A stretch of 14,516 nucleotides of DNA from Stramenopiles sp. TOSAG23-6 (taxonomy: Eukaryota; Sar): contig LT636137.1 of assembly GCA_900128565.1 (NCBI GenBank), positions 1-14,516 of the forward strand. The letters run 5' to 3'. The notes beneath the pieces are model-generated. The model ran no database searches and was not told the DNA's origin. It saw nothing but the letters and a program-made list of their open reading frames with translations. Below, in pieces: positions 1-8,070 of this stretch (position 1 is the stretch's first letter; each line of letters starts with the position of its first letter). Made by a program: the position numbers and the translations under genes.

Positions 1-21
1 GTTAGGTACAAAATTTCGTAC
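1..21 (-). repeat. Copy 1 of a 20-base dispersed motif at an intron
   Basis: Read on the minus strand, positions 20 to 1 are TACGAAATTTTGTACCTAAC, preceded by a T-rich run and CG. The same 20 bases with one change recur at 4810 to 4791, again right after a T-rich run, where the preceding dinucleotide is AG. The core is a near-palindrome, GTAC-N8-GTAC. It lies just downstream of the 5' splice site of the dioxygenase-like gene, so it is either inside that intron or at the start of its second exon. The window edge prevents a decision. Confidence 0.6.
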
Positions 22-61
22 GAAAAAAAAACTTCGAAATTGAAAAAAAAATAAAGCATAC

Positions 62-535
62 ATCAGAACACTCTTTTGAAGATAATACGTTTCGAAATAT
101 GACAAATCCCCATTCTTCCCAGAATTCTCTTGCAGCTTTTGTGTCTCTGATATCGAAACTTATTGTCCAGGAATCGCAATCCTGTGGAATGTCACGAGGT
201 TTTGGATAATATTTCCAGGAATGTTTATCTGGTTGACTTGACCAATAACTAGAGCTGGGTAGACCTGTCACACGGAGCCTTGCTGCTTCTGAGGGAGTAA
301 GATTAGGGTTAGGATTTTTATTAGCAGCACGAGACCGTGCTTTTCGAATCTCTTTTTTTCTTGCTAACTTTACAGCAGAAAGATGAGTTTGTGACTGGCA
401 GAGTTCCTTTCGGAGAGTCTCTATGGTACTACTTAGCAAAGGTTGTGCATCAGCAGCGAGAGCAAAACGTAATTCTTTAGCTGACTTTTTTACCCGCTCT
501 ACCGCAATATTATACTCTTGATTTAAGGACTCCAT
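62..535 (-). CDS. Phytanoyl-CoA dioxygenase-like protein, 5' exon only (partial)
   Basis: The first exon starts at the ATG at 535 and codes for 158 residues before a GTATGC splice donor at 61; the rest lies outside the window. The N-terminal 65 residues are charged and helical, probably coiled coil. Residues around 130 to 158 read FWEEWGFVIFRNVLSSKECSD, which resembles the start of the phytanoyl-CoA dioxygenase (PhyH) fold: an F-x-x-x-GFV-x-x-x-NVLS-x-x-EC pattern in which a new oxygenase strand begins. The iron-binding HxD...H residues of this 2-oxoglutarate/Fe(II) family would be downstream and cannot be seen, so activity is not shown. Reading past the donor gives only low-complexity Phe/Lys residues, which supports splicing there. 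No acceptor AG lies directly before the repeat at 1 to 20 (it reads CG), so the intron probably continues beyond the window. The gene is divergent from the gene starting at 829. Family assignment rests on a short segment. Confidence 0.5.
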
Positions 536-696
536 CCAAGCAAATTACAACATGCAATAGTTTAATTACTAGTTGATAACAAATAAGAGGATACCCAAGT
601 ACATGCAATGAACTACTGGGAAGTAACTGAATTGTACCTACAGTAGTAAATAGCTTGTATAAGATCGACTGACGTATAGGCTTCACTGACTACTAT

Positions 697-710
697 AACC
701 CTAACCCTAG
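697..710 (+). promoter_or_regulatory. Telo-box (two CCCTA units)
   Basis: AACCCTAACCCTAG lies 119 bases upstream of the ATG at 829 and 162 bases upstream of the opposite gene's ATG. In plants, AAACCCTAA telo-boxes mark promoters of growth and translation genes. The presence of another copy in the second divergent promoter (5886-5899) argues against chance. Confidence 0.4.
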
Positions 711-788
711 TATAGGTATTAGCTGGTTTTGGAGCTTTTTTGAAATTCGAATACAATGATATTGCGATATTGCGATTGCATGCGTGAC

Positions 789-825
789 GTGAGTGACACT
801 TTGATTTAAACAAGTTTTATTTCAG
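789..825 (+). other. Possible 37-base 5' intron
   Basis: A GTGAGT donor at 789 and a pyrimidine-rich TTTTATTTCAG acceptor ending at 825 bracket 37 bases just before the ATG at 829. If it is spliced, an upstream ATG at 756 would read in frame through 11 codons, then GAA, then the ATG at 829, lengthening the protein by 12 residues. Without splicing it is simply leader sequence. The signals are good but the length is at the low end for spliceosomal introns. Confidence 0.35.
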
Positions 826-828
826 GAA

Positions 829-2052
829 ATGGCAACAAACTATAGCAAGTGGGATGCTTGGGCTGCGGAGCAAAATACTAGTAGTGACGACGAAGAGCAA
901 ATCGCTGACTGTGCACAAAAACCTCCACCTCCTCCTATTGGTGGTGGTGGTGCACCAGTACTAGCAGTGGACCCAACCTTCACGATACATGTTCGTGATC
1001 CAAATAACGGCACCATTGATCCTCTACCCCTTCGTGCACAACTTGGACGAGATGGATTTGGTAAAGCGTCGTTGGTTGTGCGATACTCTCTTCACATGGG
1101 TTTGAAAGCCCTTCACAAGTGGGCCAGGCGGATGCTTCCAGCCGATGACAGTGACTTGGATAGTGCCGCTAAGATTCTGGCGGAAAGCGAAGACTGCATG
1201 TGGTGTATAGCTACTATACCTGTACATCCACCTCATGAACGCGCCCTCCTTGGCCCACAAGACGCCTGCTTTCATATAAAGAAGTTCAAACAGGTGTTTG
1301 AAGCTCTCAAAGCCAGTGGCATCATTACAATTTTACCTGGTCGTACACATCAAACAGGATATTATCCCCCCTTTCCGATTGCACGGATAAATCTACCTCC
1401 ACTCACTGATGATTTTGATGCTGAAGAGAGTGAAAAAAATATGTATTTGTTCAAAAACATGTATGACGATGATGGAATGTTCAGTGAAGAGAAACTTGCC
1501 CAGGCGCATAAAGACTGGGATAATAAACACCTGAAATATGCTGCACTTGAGATATTGCCATGCACGTCTGAACAGATCAGCACAGCGCCTGATATTCCTG
1601 TATCTGGAATAAAAAATTGGCCAAAAAATTGGGAAGAAGAAAAAAACTTTCTTTGTAACAGAGAATTTTCAAAACCAATTCTATTCGGCTTTCCGAGCAA
1701 GAATGCTGTGAAACCAGATTTCCAAGTTTATTTTGATATGAATAACACCACTGGACCAGTAAACCATATTGGTGAACTCATTTATAATGCGACACCTACT
1801 TACAAGAGAATGGGTAGACCTTCGAATGGGTTCCGAGGTAAACTTGTTGTTGTATATTCACCAACAAAAATGACTTGTTCTTCATCACATCCAGATTTAT
1901 TCCCCACAGCCCCGGAAAGTAGTGCACCTCCCTACGGACCACCCTACGGACCAGAAGGAACGAAATTTTCCGTGGAAGATATTCAACAAATGCTATTCTT
2001 CTTCACAAATGAAGAAGAAGCTGCTGCTAAAAGTCGTACAATATTTTTATAA
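829..2052 (+). CDS. Uncharacterised acidic-start protein, 407 aa
   Basis: A single open frame runs from the ATG at 829 to TAA. It starts with NYSKWDAWAAEQ followed by an acidic SSDDEEQ stretch, then a PPPPPIGGGGAP linker (residues 32 to 43). A compact globular region covers about 45 to 200, rich in aromatic residues with scattered Cys and His but no regular zinc-finger spacing. A charged helical part spans about 200 to 300. A conserved-looking block at about 300 to 355 includes VYFDMNNTTGPVNHIGELIY, and a PPYGPPYGP repeat lies near 365. The C-terminus has a helical FSVEDIQQMLFFFTNEEEAAAK segment. No signal peptide or membrane span is visible, so it is probably cytosolic or nuclear. The YSKWD plus acidic start looks like N-terminal tails seen on various algal proteins, but I cannot name a family or function. 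Balanced composition and a clean 1.2 kb frame make it a real gene. Confidence 0.8.
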   Translation: MATNYSKWDAWAAEQNTSSDDEEQIADCAQKPPPPPIGGGGAPVLAVDPTFTIHVRDPNNGTIDPLPLRAQLGRDGFGKASLVVRYSLHMGLKALHKWARRMLPADDSDLDSAAKILAESEDCMWCIATIPVHPPHERALLGPQDACFHIKKFKQVFEALKASGIITILPGRTHQTGYYPPFPIARINLPPLTDDFDAEESEKNMYLFKNMYDDDGMFSEEKLAQAHKDWDNKHLKYAALEILPCTSEQISTAPDIPVSGIKNWPKNWEEEKNFLCNREFSKPILFGFPSKNAVKPDFQVYFDMNNTTGPVNHIGELIYNATPTYKRMGRPSNGFRGKLVVVYSPTKMTCSSSHPDLFPTAPESSAPPYGPPYGPEGTKFSVEDIQQMLFFFTNEEEAAAKSRTIFL

Positions 2053-2380
2053 GATAAAATAGATAAATTAAAACAGAATTTTAGATAATATTTGAATTAC
2101 ATGCATTTTGTTAACAAATGTTGGTACTGCATTTAATATCAATAATTAGCTAATAATAATTTTAATAAAGACTTCTCAATATTTTACTTTTAGCTATATT
2201 TACTATGGTATTGTTGTTACCCGCAGTAATTGTCTCTATAGCCTAGCTAGGTAAATAAGGAATCTTATTTTTGTTACAAATGGCTAAATTTTTCTATGAT
2301 TTCATTTATTTACAATAAGTTATTTAAGTAGAACTAGTATCTACCATTTACACTATAATTTAATCAAGTTAAGGTGGGTG
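2053..2380. other. Convergent 3' intergenic region, no gene seen
   Basis: These 328 bases lie between two converging genes (stops at 2052 and 2381). The sequence is very AT-rich, with several AATAAA-like strings (TTAATAAAG near 2163) that could serve as polyadenylation signals. A 10-base perfect palindrome CCTAGCTAGG sits at 2242-2251. I see no coding frame, tRNA or other RNA gene. Confidence 0.5.
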
Positions 2381-5300
2381 TTACTCTTCCTCTTCTCCAA
2401 ATATCGCAATAGCCTTAGCAAATTTCGCTGTGACACGTTTATTTTCGGCTAACCAGGCATTTTCATCTTCTTGAATAGCTTTTGATATTGCTGTATCGAT
2501 CTCCAGTTCAAGATTTGTTTTTTCTTTGTCAGTTGCATTTGTTTTTCTCATTTGCTCTTCAGTAGCCAATAAAAGCGCCTGTAAAGCTCTTGTTGGTCTC
2601 GTACAGGAACTGTGGACACTATGAAGAACCTTATATGCTAGCTCAAATGTAAAGGGCCCAATGTTAGCCCACAGAGGAAGTTCCGGTTGTTCATCACTCT
2701 CAACACACACTGTCGATGTTGACTTATCCGTTTGATATTCTGTGCTAGTTGAAGTACTATCTGAAACATTTGTTGCCGATCGTCTTCTTCGTTTTGTACC
2801 ATGACCTCGAAGTACAGCGCGGTGATAACGTCTTAATTCCGGTATTGTAGGGTCAAGAGCTGTGTCACATCCGTAACACCAAATGGTGCCTTTTTTTAAT
2901 CCAATAACTACCAAATGACCACTACTTTTCATATGATCTAACATGTGGCGATTTGTATATCGACCGCAAAATACATTACCACAGAACAAGCATAACATAT
3001 TTTCTTTTGTTTCTTCAGATACAGAAAGATTTTGAATTGAGTCACCTCTTGTTAGAATAGGTTTCGAAGAACGAATACCGCGACGACGGGAGTGTAAAGA
3101 ACCAATATCAATGTCTTCAGAGTGCATTTTTATTGAAGATGCACACGTCACACAATTACGATGCACTAGGTTTTTATAGGCCTCTGTTTTAGACAGCAAT
3201 GATTGTGATTGGATACCACTAATCGATGACTCCTTCCATGTACTCTTAATGTCTTGTACATTACTATTGTTTCGCTTTCGAGTTTTGCCTACAATCTTTT
3301 CTAGAGTAAGTCTTTGAAATAATACATCTTTTATATGAACACAGTCACTTTTAGCCTTTCCAATATGAGGTGTTGAAATTCTCTTTTGTTGTTCTTTAAT
3401 TAAATTTATTCTATATTGAGGAAATGCTACAGACAATAAACATTCAGCTCTAAAAGCACTATAGGCTATTCTTCCTTCAGTAAAACATAGTTTTTTTGTT
3501 AAATCCAAGCTCTTCGCGGCATGCAATCGAGTAAGACCGAATGCACCAACATTACTCTGAAGTTTAGCCATTTCTTCCAAAAAAGACTTTTCGCGTTTTT
3601 GTTCCACCTCTGACTCTATCCGCGATAAACGCATTGTTGCCTTTGTAAACGAAGCTGTTGCAACTGCCCTTGATTCAGCGCATAGCATAGATAGAACAGG
3701 ATTGACAATTTTATTCAAAGAATTCAGAATAATTTTTAACCCTTGAGCAATCTTGCATCCACTTAAAAGGTCTAGGGCTTCTGCAGCTTCTGCAACAGAA
3801 TAAATATTGAATGTTGATGTGTGAAGAACTTGATGGTCTTCAAGTGAACTTACCCGTTTGTGCTCTATATTAGCTGCGCCATTTATTCTATTATATGCCT
3901 CTGCGTTATCTATGGCTATACCAATTAAACTGAGAACATAAAGACAAAAATCCGAAGCTGGTGCATTATATGCTTTTGAACTCGTAAGAGCAATCTGTAT
4001 ATCAGAACCATAATCTCCAGAACCCAAGATAGCATCAATACTATAGCTACTTTTGTGCTTCTTTCGCCAAGCTGATATTTCTCTCAATCGATTAGCACTC
4101 AATCCACCTAGACAAACTCCACTTTCAGTATCATTTATGTCATTTAGTGATTTATTTATCGTACCACCAATACATTTTGAATCTTCATTTATGTCATTAT
4201 TGCGTATGCCATTTGTCTCTGAATTACCTGTTTCCAACTGCTCCATGGCGTTCACCTTACCTTCCGTGTAATTTATAGTTGAATTCAATGATTCCAAAAT
4301 AGTTCTATTATCACCACTAGTGTCACTATCTGCATCATTATTCGAACTTTCCAAAATAGTTCCATTATCACCACTAGTGTCACTATCTGCATCATTATTC
4401 GAACTTTCATCGCTTTTTTGTCTTATATGAGTACCCTTTTGTTTCTTTTGTTTCTCACATGTGTATTGTATTCCAATTGAAGCTCTTTGTTTATCAGCAA
4501 TAGCACAAAGCTGTTTTACCCTTATGAGTTTGCATGTTTTTTTGACACAACTATTTTTTGTACTATTTTTGCAACTAAATTTATGATTCGTACAATCAAA
4601 ATTGGTTGTGATTCCAGGAAAATAATTAACATCTCCAAGATACAGGCCAAATCCAAAAGCATTCACTGAAAGAAAAATACTACCAGCAGTTCCATCTTGA
4701 AAAAGTTGGCTGGGAAAGCCCTTTTCAACTGTTGGGTCTAACACTACGATTTTATTACGTATCGTGAAAAAATATTTCAAAAAAATAATCGTTAGGTACA
4801 GAATTTCGTACTAAAAACAAAAAAAACAAAAAAAAATTAAAATGAAAACGTACACACGACATGAGCCAGAGATAATTTCGGAGACCGTAGTCAGTATCAC
4901 GAACACTACATTTCGAGCCTGAGCGAGGATCTTTTGTACCACCCATTAATTTATGACCGATAGGATATATTTTTTTACCAGTACAAGAATATTCACGAGG
5001 ATGCTCCTTCGCGTGAAAGAGTATTCCCATGTCATACGTACTTTGCAAGTACTCAGTAAGTACAGAATTTTGTAGCAATTTATTTTGAGTGACACCTTTT
5101 CGTAAAGAATCTCTTCTGTGAAGAAATAAATGTCCATGGTAAAGATCCCAACCTGTAAACTCGCAAGCCGTAGGTGCGTTGAATTGAATATGATGAAATA
5201 ATGTAGCAAAAAATTGTGCGCATTTTGGGTCTCTTAATTCCCTAATTTGTTCGCTTCTTCCACTAATAACGTGTTTCACAGGTGAAAGTAATGAATCTGG

Positions 5301-5786
5301 AATATTTTCATCTTTAAGAAAACTTTTAGCGGCGGCAACTAATCCACTTTCAACCACACTTTTGCAATACTCACGAAGCCCTTGTGGTACATCAGGAAGT
5401 TTTGTTGGTAGTTCGCAAATCCACTGAGGAAGTTGCTTGGATTCTTTGGCTGTAGGATTTATCTGTTGTTGCTTAGCTTCTTGATAATGATTTTGTATCG
5501 ACCTAACTAATTTATCATGAGCGTCTGTACTCTGACAACGACTACTGCCCCAACATACTGGCGTTGGATGCATGTACATATTACTCTTGACTTCCTCTAT
5601 GATATTACTATTGACTTCCTCTATGAGACTACCATTTGATTTAGAAAGGATGGTGTTCTCTAAGTCAATCATTTCATTCAAAGCAGCCTTACAAAGACGT
5701 TTTGAAAAGGAAGACAGATCAGATTCCACAGTGTCTAATGCATCAACAATTTTTGTGTCCGTGTAAAGAGCATTAGATATTAGCAT
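2381..5786 (-). CDS. UBP-type zinc-finger protein, about 1120 aa, one intron
   Basis: Exon 1 is 5786-4854 (311 residues) and exon 2 is 4810-2381 (809 residues), joined in phase across a 43-base intron. Near the C-terminus, at about residues 864 to 959 of the spliced product, is a complete ZnF-UBP domain: CVTC, then LCLFC, then CGRY with three spaced His, then WCYGC. Ligand spacing is C-x2-C ... C-x2-C-x4-C-x6-H-x3-H-x5-H-x12-C-x2-C. This family (USP5, HDAC6, BRAP) binds the free C-terminal Gly-Gly of ubiquitin; the Arg of CGRY and the Trp and Tyr of WCY used for that binding are present. No USP, deacetylase or RING domain is visible, so it is probably a ubiquitin reader or adaptor, not an enzyme. 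Other parts: an acidic Asn/Ser/Asp region with a 57-base duplication at about residues 446 to 483, a charged helical region at about 690 to 735, and a basic KRRRR patch just after the finger that may be a nuclear signal. The N-terminal 310 residues and the Cys-rich stretch early in exon 2 are not recognised. The start is the ATG at 5786. The last 2400 bases open with TTG, not ATG, which supports joining the two frames as one gene. Confidence 0.72.
4292..4405 (-). repeat. Two tandem 57-base units in the zinc-finger gene
   Basis: Units 4292-4348 and 4349-4405 are nearly identical and in frame. Each encodes 19 residues, SSNNDADSDTSGDN followed by G or R and TILE. This is a recent slippage-type duplication in an acidic, probably disordered linker. 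Confidence 0.9.
4791..4811 (-). repeat. Copy 2 of the 20-base dispersed motif
   Basis: On the minus strand TACGAAATTCTGTACCTAAC runs 4810 to 4791, 19 of 20 bases identical to 20-1. Here it directly follows a T-rich tract ending TTTTTAG. In the favoured gene model it is the first 20 bases of exon 2, encoding YEILYL. In the alternative model it is still inside a longer intron. Confidence 0.8.
4811..4853 (-). other. Spliceosomal intron, 43 bases
   Basis: On the minus strand the intron begins GTACGT at 4853, runs through a T-rich tract and ends TTTTTAG at 4811. It is in phase 0 on both sides, so removal joins a 933-base and a 2430-base frame without a stop. An alternative acceptor, AAG ending at 4721, is also in phase and would give a 133-base intron that includes the 20-base repeat; its upstream tract is not pyrimidine-rich. 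An intron here is well supported, and the exact acceptor less so. Confidence 0.65.
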
Positions 5787-5885
5787 CTATCTCGCTGATC
5801 TACAATTTCGTGTTAATTGATTATATTTATTAGTTTTTGATTAACTTTTGACCTAGTAGCCTACGTACAGTTACATTTATCTAGC

Positions 5886-5899
5886 AACCCTAACCCTAA
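5886..5899 (+). promoter_or_regulatory. Telo-box (CCCTAACCCTAA)
   Basis: AACCCTAACCCTAA lies 100 bases upstream of the zinc-finger gene's ATG and about 240 upstream of the RRM gene's. It shares 13 of 14 bases with the copy at 697-710, also in a divergent intergenic region. Confidence 0.45.
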
Positions 5900-5933
5900 T
5901 AAAGTTCGCTCAATAATTGCAAGCTCAACTGGA

Positions 5934-5951
5934 ATCTCAAGATCTTGAGAT
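5934..5951. promoter_or_regulatory. 18-base perfect palindrome
   Basis: ATCTCAAGATCTTGAGAT equals its own reverse complement. It is followed at once by a partial copy, CAAGATCTC (5953-5961). A perfect dyad of this length in a shared promoter is a reasonable binding site for a dimeric transcription factor. Confidence 0.4.
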
Positions 5952-6136
5952 CAAGATCTCTCGTCGCGTGTGTTGTTATAGTTGTAAAAACAACGGATAC
6001 TGTTTTTAGCAGTCTCTTAAGTCAAATTTCCATTGTAAATTTTCTTTTTTTCTTAGAATTCCTAAAGTAAAAGCGAGGGAAAATTAAGAAAGGTCAAAGA
6101 AACAGAGTTAGTGGACAAAGGAAACCGGGTAAATTT

Positions 6137-7471
6137 ATGCCAGCTCAGCGTCGTAGAACATCTTCAGCTAGGAGGTCACCATATTCAAAAATGAACGGAG
6201 GAAACAGGCGTTCTTCTCACGCTGGAACGAACCAGCGTGTTTATATTGGGAATCTCCCATACAACTGCCGGTGGCAAGATTTGAAAGATTTTGCTATGAT
6301 TGGAGGCGAAGTGTTGCGTGCTGATATTCTTCCTTCTGGTGGCGCCGGCGTGGTTGAGTTTCAAAGTGCGGAAGATGCAAAACGAGCTATTCCGTTGCTA
6401 TCCAACCAAGATTTTGACGGAAAGGTAGTATATGCGAGAATATATGCTGACGAATATGGAGGAAAATCTGTCAAAAATGATGTGCAGGATACGTGTTTTT
6501 CAGTATACGTCGGTAACTTGGATTGGTCTGTTGAATGGCAGGATTTAAAAGATCACATGAGAGCTGCTGGTGATGTCGTACGTGCAGATGTATTCAAATT
6601 CAGGGATGGAAGGTCTACTGGCGGTGGTGTTGTGGAATATAGCAATGGAGGCGATGCATATGATGCGATAAAATTGTTGAATAATACAATGTTGAATGAT
6701 CGACCAATTCTTGTCCGCGAAAATCGAGAAGAAAATTCAAGAACAGTTGGAGGTGTTCCCCTTAACGATAAGTATGTTTCGAGCAACGCGACTGTCGGGA
6801 CATCTGTATATGTCGGTAATTTGGCTTGGTCCGTCACTTGGCAGGATTTAAAAGATCACATGAGAGCTGCAGGTGATGTCGTACGTGCAGACGTATTCAT
6901 GTACGAGGATGGAAGGTCTACTGGCGGTGGTGTTGTGGAATTTAGCAATGGAGGCGATGCACTTGCTGCGATAAAACTCTTGGATAATACAATGTTGAAT
7001 GATCGATCAATTCATGTGCGCGAAAATCGGGAAGGAATTTCAAATACAAATGATTTCATTTCTAATTCCAATTCCAAATCCAATTCCAATTACAACTCAA
7101 GAAGAAGCCAAGGTAAGAGTAATACCAACAGATTCGTTGGCTCTCACCTAAAGCCATCGAATTCCCAACAGGATTTACGAAGAGGAAATCAAAGAAATTC
7201 AAGAAGAGGTGGGGGAAGAAGTGGGGGTAGAGGATGTTCGGTCTTTGTCGGTAACTTGGATTGGTCAGTTGAATGGCAAGATCTAAAAGATCACATGAGA
7301 GCTGCTGGTGATGTTAAACATGCAGAAGTTCTTAAATACAGAGATGGAAGATCCTCTGGCGGCGGAGTTGTGGAATATACAAACGCAGCCGACGCGCGAA
7401 ATGCGATTAATACGCTCAATGATACTGAACTGAATGGACGTGACATTTTTGTTCGAGAAGACAGAGAGTGA
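6137..7471 (+). CDS. Four-RRM RNA-binding protein, Gbp2/Hrb1-like
   Basis: The 444-residue product has four RNA recognition motifs at about residues 34-103, 122-195, 223-296 and 368-441. Each has an RNP2 strand (VYIGNL, VYVGNL or VFVGNL) followed by the signature W-Q-D-L-K-D, and an RNP1-like strand ending VVEF or VVEY (GGGVVEY in the last three; the usual aromatic at the third RNP1 position is Gly). The GNLxWSVxWQDLKDHMRAAGDV pattern matches the SR-like mRNA-export and splicing proteins Gbp2/Hrb1 and hnRNP M relatives. A basic Ser/Arg start (residues 1 to 33) and an RGG-type linker (RRGGGRSGGRG, about 356-366) are extra RNA-binding or localisation elements, and a Ser/Asn-rich linker lies at about 309-322. 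Predicted role: nuclear pre-mRNA binding and export. RRM2 and RRM3 come from a recent internal duplication. The ATG at 6137 is the first in the frame and precedes an Arg/Ser-rich start usual for this group. No intron is evident in the coding part. Confidence 0.9.
   Translation: MPAQRRRTSSARRSPYSKMNGGNRRSSHAGTNQRVYIGNLPYNCRWQDLKDFAMIGGEVLRADILPSGGAGVVEFQSAEDAKRAIPLLSNQDFDGKVVYARIYADEYGGKSVKNDVQDTCFSVYVGNLDWSVEWQDLKDHMRAAGDVVRADVFKFRDGRSTGGGVVEYSNGGDAYDAIKLLNNTMLNDRPILVRENREENSRTVGGVPLNDKYVSSNATVGTSVYVGNLAWSVTWQDLKDHMRAAGDVVRADVFMYEDGRSTGGGVVEFSNGGDALAAIKLLDNTMLNDRSIHVRENREGISNTNDFISNSNSKSNSNYNSRRSQGKSNTNRFVGSHLKPSNSQQDLRRGNQRNSRRGGGRSGGRGCSVFVGNLDWSVEWQDLKDHMRAAGDVKHAEVLKYRDGRSSGGGVVEYTNAADARNAINTLNDTELNGRDIFVREDRE
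6537..7036 (+). repeat. Duplicated RRM unit (RRM2/RRM3)
   Basis: Segment 6537-6733 matches 6840-7036 at about 90% by my hand alignment (roughly 19 differences in 197 bases), with a constant offset of 303 bases or 101 codons. Most differences cluster in two short patches. RRM1 and RRM4 are clearly older copies at the DNA level. Confidence 0.85.
7064..7091 (+). repeat. AATTCC-type hexamer microsatellite
   Basis: Imperfect units AATTCC/AAATCC repeat through this stretch and encode the Ser-Asn-rich linker between RRM3 and RRM4. Replication slippage would change linker length by two residues per unit without shifting the frame. Confidence 0.7.
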
Positions 7472-7545
7472 TTTGAATGCTATATGAAGTCGTGTATAAA
7501 ATTTTATTGTATTTTTCTTTGTTTTACCACAATTGAACTTTTTCT
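7472..7545. other. 74-base convergent 3' spacer
   Basis: Only 74 AT-rich bases separate the stop codons of the RRM gene and the PLAC8 gene. Both 3' untranslated regions must either fit here or overlap the opposite gene. Confidence 0.6.
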
Positions 7546-8070
7546 TTACATTTTCATTGTCTTAAAATTTCCCTCATCATTATCCTCCATTTGTATATTA
7601 TCGAGAGGTGGAGCTTCAAGATCGCATGTGGTGAGTTCAACATGTCTGGACATTTGAGCCAGCATACACCAAGGAAGGAGGAATGATGATAAACAGTCTT
7701 GACAATCGTGTTTTTCAATACGAAAAACACGTCTCATTTTGAACCTCAGCAGGAGGAGAATTATCACGGAAAATATCCAGAATATAAATGAAACTAATAT
7801 TCGATATTCATATTTCTTTTTAGCTATCACTGTGAATATAGTAGCTATTATCCATGGGAGAGCATTTAATAAAATCTGAATGAAGGTCCAGAGCCACTGT
7901 CCCGAAACACCTAAAAGTTCAAACCTCACTCTTTGAGCTAATCTTCCATATTGGCATGGAAAGCATACCGCTGAACACAAGCAAGAGGGTAAGTCATCTA
8001 AGCATTCGCAAATATTTGATGAGAATTCCCCCTTTTTAGGAATTTTATCATAATGTGTTTTTGTTGACAT
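7546..8070 (-). CDS. PLAC8-family Cys-rich membrane protein, 174 aa
   Basis: The product shows the PLAC8 (FW2.2/PCR, cornifelin) layout. Cys-rich motif 1 is at residues 30 to 43 (CLCSAVCFPCQYGR). A first hydrophobic segment lies at about 59 to 81, and a second at about 92 to 108. Motif 2, DCxDC followed by LPWCMLAQ, lies at about 122 to 140 and ends in SRHVE. The tail is acidic. Family members sit in the plasma membrane, often as oligomers, and have been linked to cell-size control, cadmium or zinc efflux and stretch-activated calcium uptake; which of these applies here cannot be read from sequence. The second half of motif 1 is CFPC, a small variation on the common CPC. The ATG at 8070 begins a frame of normal family length. 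It is divergent from the Cys-loop receptor gene, with 210 bases between start codons. Confidence 0.85.
   Translation of the reverse strand: MSTKTHYDKIPKKGEFSSNICECLDDLPSCLCSAVCFPCQYGRLAQRVRFELLGVSGQWLWTFIQILLNALPWIIATIFTVIAKKKYEYRILVSFIFWIFSVIILLLLRFKMRRVFRIEKHDCQDCLSSFLLPWCMLAQMSRHVELTTCDLEAPPLDNIQMEDNDEGNFKTMKM

Larger units (their letters stand above)
536..828. promoter_or_regulatory. Divergent intergenic region with a telo-box
   Basis: These 293 bases separate two genes transcribed away from each other. They contain AACCCTAACCCTAG at 697-710 (a telo-box type motif), TGACGT cores at about 670-675 and 785-790 that resemble bZIP/CRE sites, and two copies of ACATGCAAT at 550-558 and 601-609. 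The right end may hold a small 5' intron (789-825). No convincing gene is seen. Confidence 0.45.
5787..6136. promoter_or_regulatory. Divergent promoter region with telo-box and palindrome
   Basis: These 350 bases lie between the oppositely oriented zinc-finger and RRM genes. They hold the telo-box AACCCTAACCCTAA at 5886-5899, an 18-base perfect palindrome at 5934-5951, and a pyrimidine tract with TTCTTAG ending at 6056 that could be a leader acceptor, although no donor at a plausible distance stands out. No gene is seen. Confidence 0.5.

Noticed and set aside
1-12. GTTAGG at the left edge as a telomere end
   Set aside because: Only one unit is present and the same bases recur at 4791 within a gene, so it belongs to the dispersed motif.
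613-813. Minus-strand 66-residue frame in the intergenic region
   Set aside because: No recognisable domain, it lies over the telo-box and the likely 5' intron, and its composition is not protein-like.
2381-4780. A separate gene starting inside the minus strand at 4780
   Set aside because: That frame opens with TTG, not ATG, is in phase with the frame that starts at 5786 across a good 43-base GT-AG intron, and no promoter space lies between them.
4946-5209. Minus-strand 87-residue open frame
   Set aside because: It overlaps the zinc-finger gene's first exon in another frame and has the low-complexity composition of a shadow frame.
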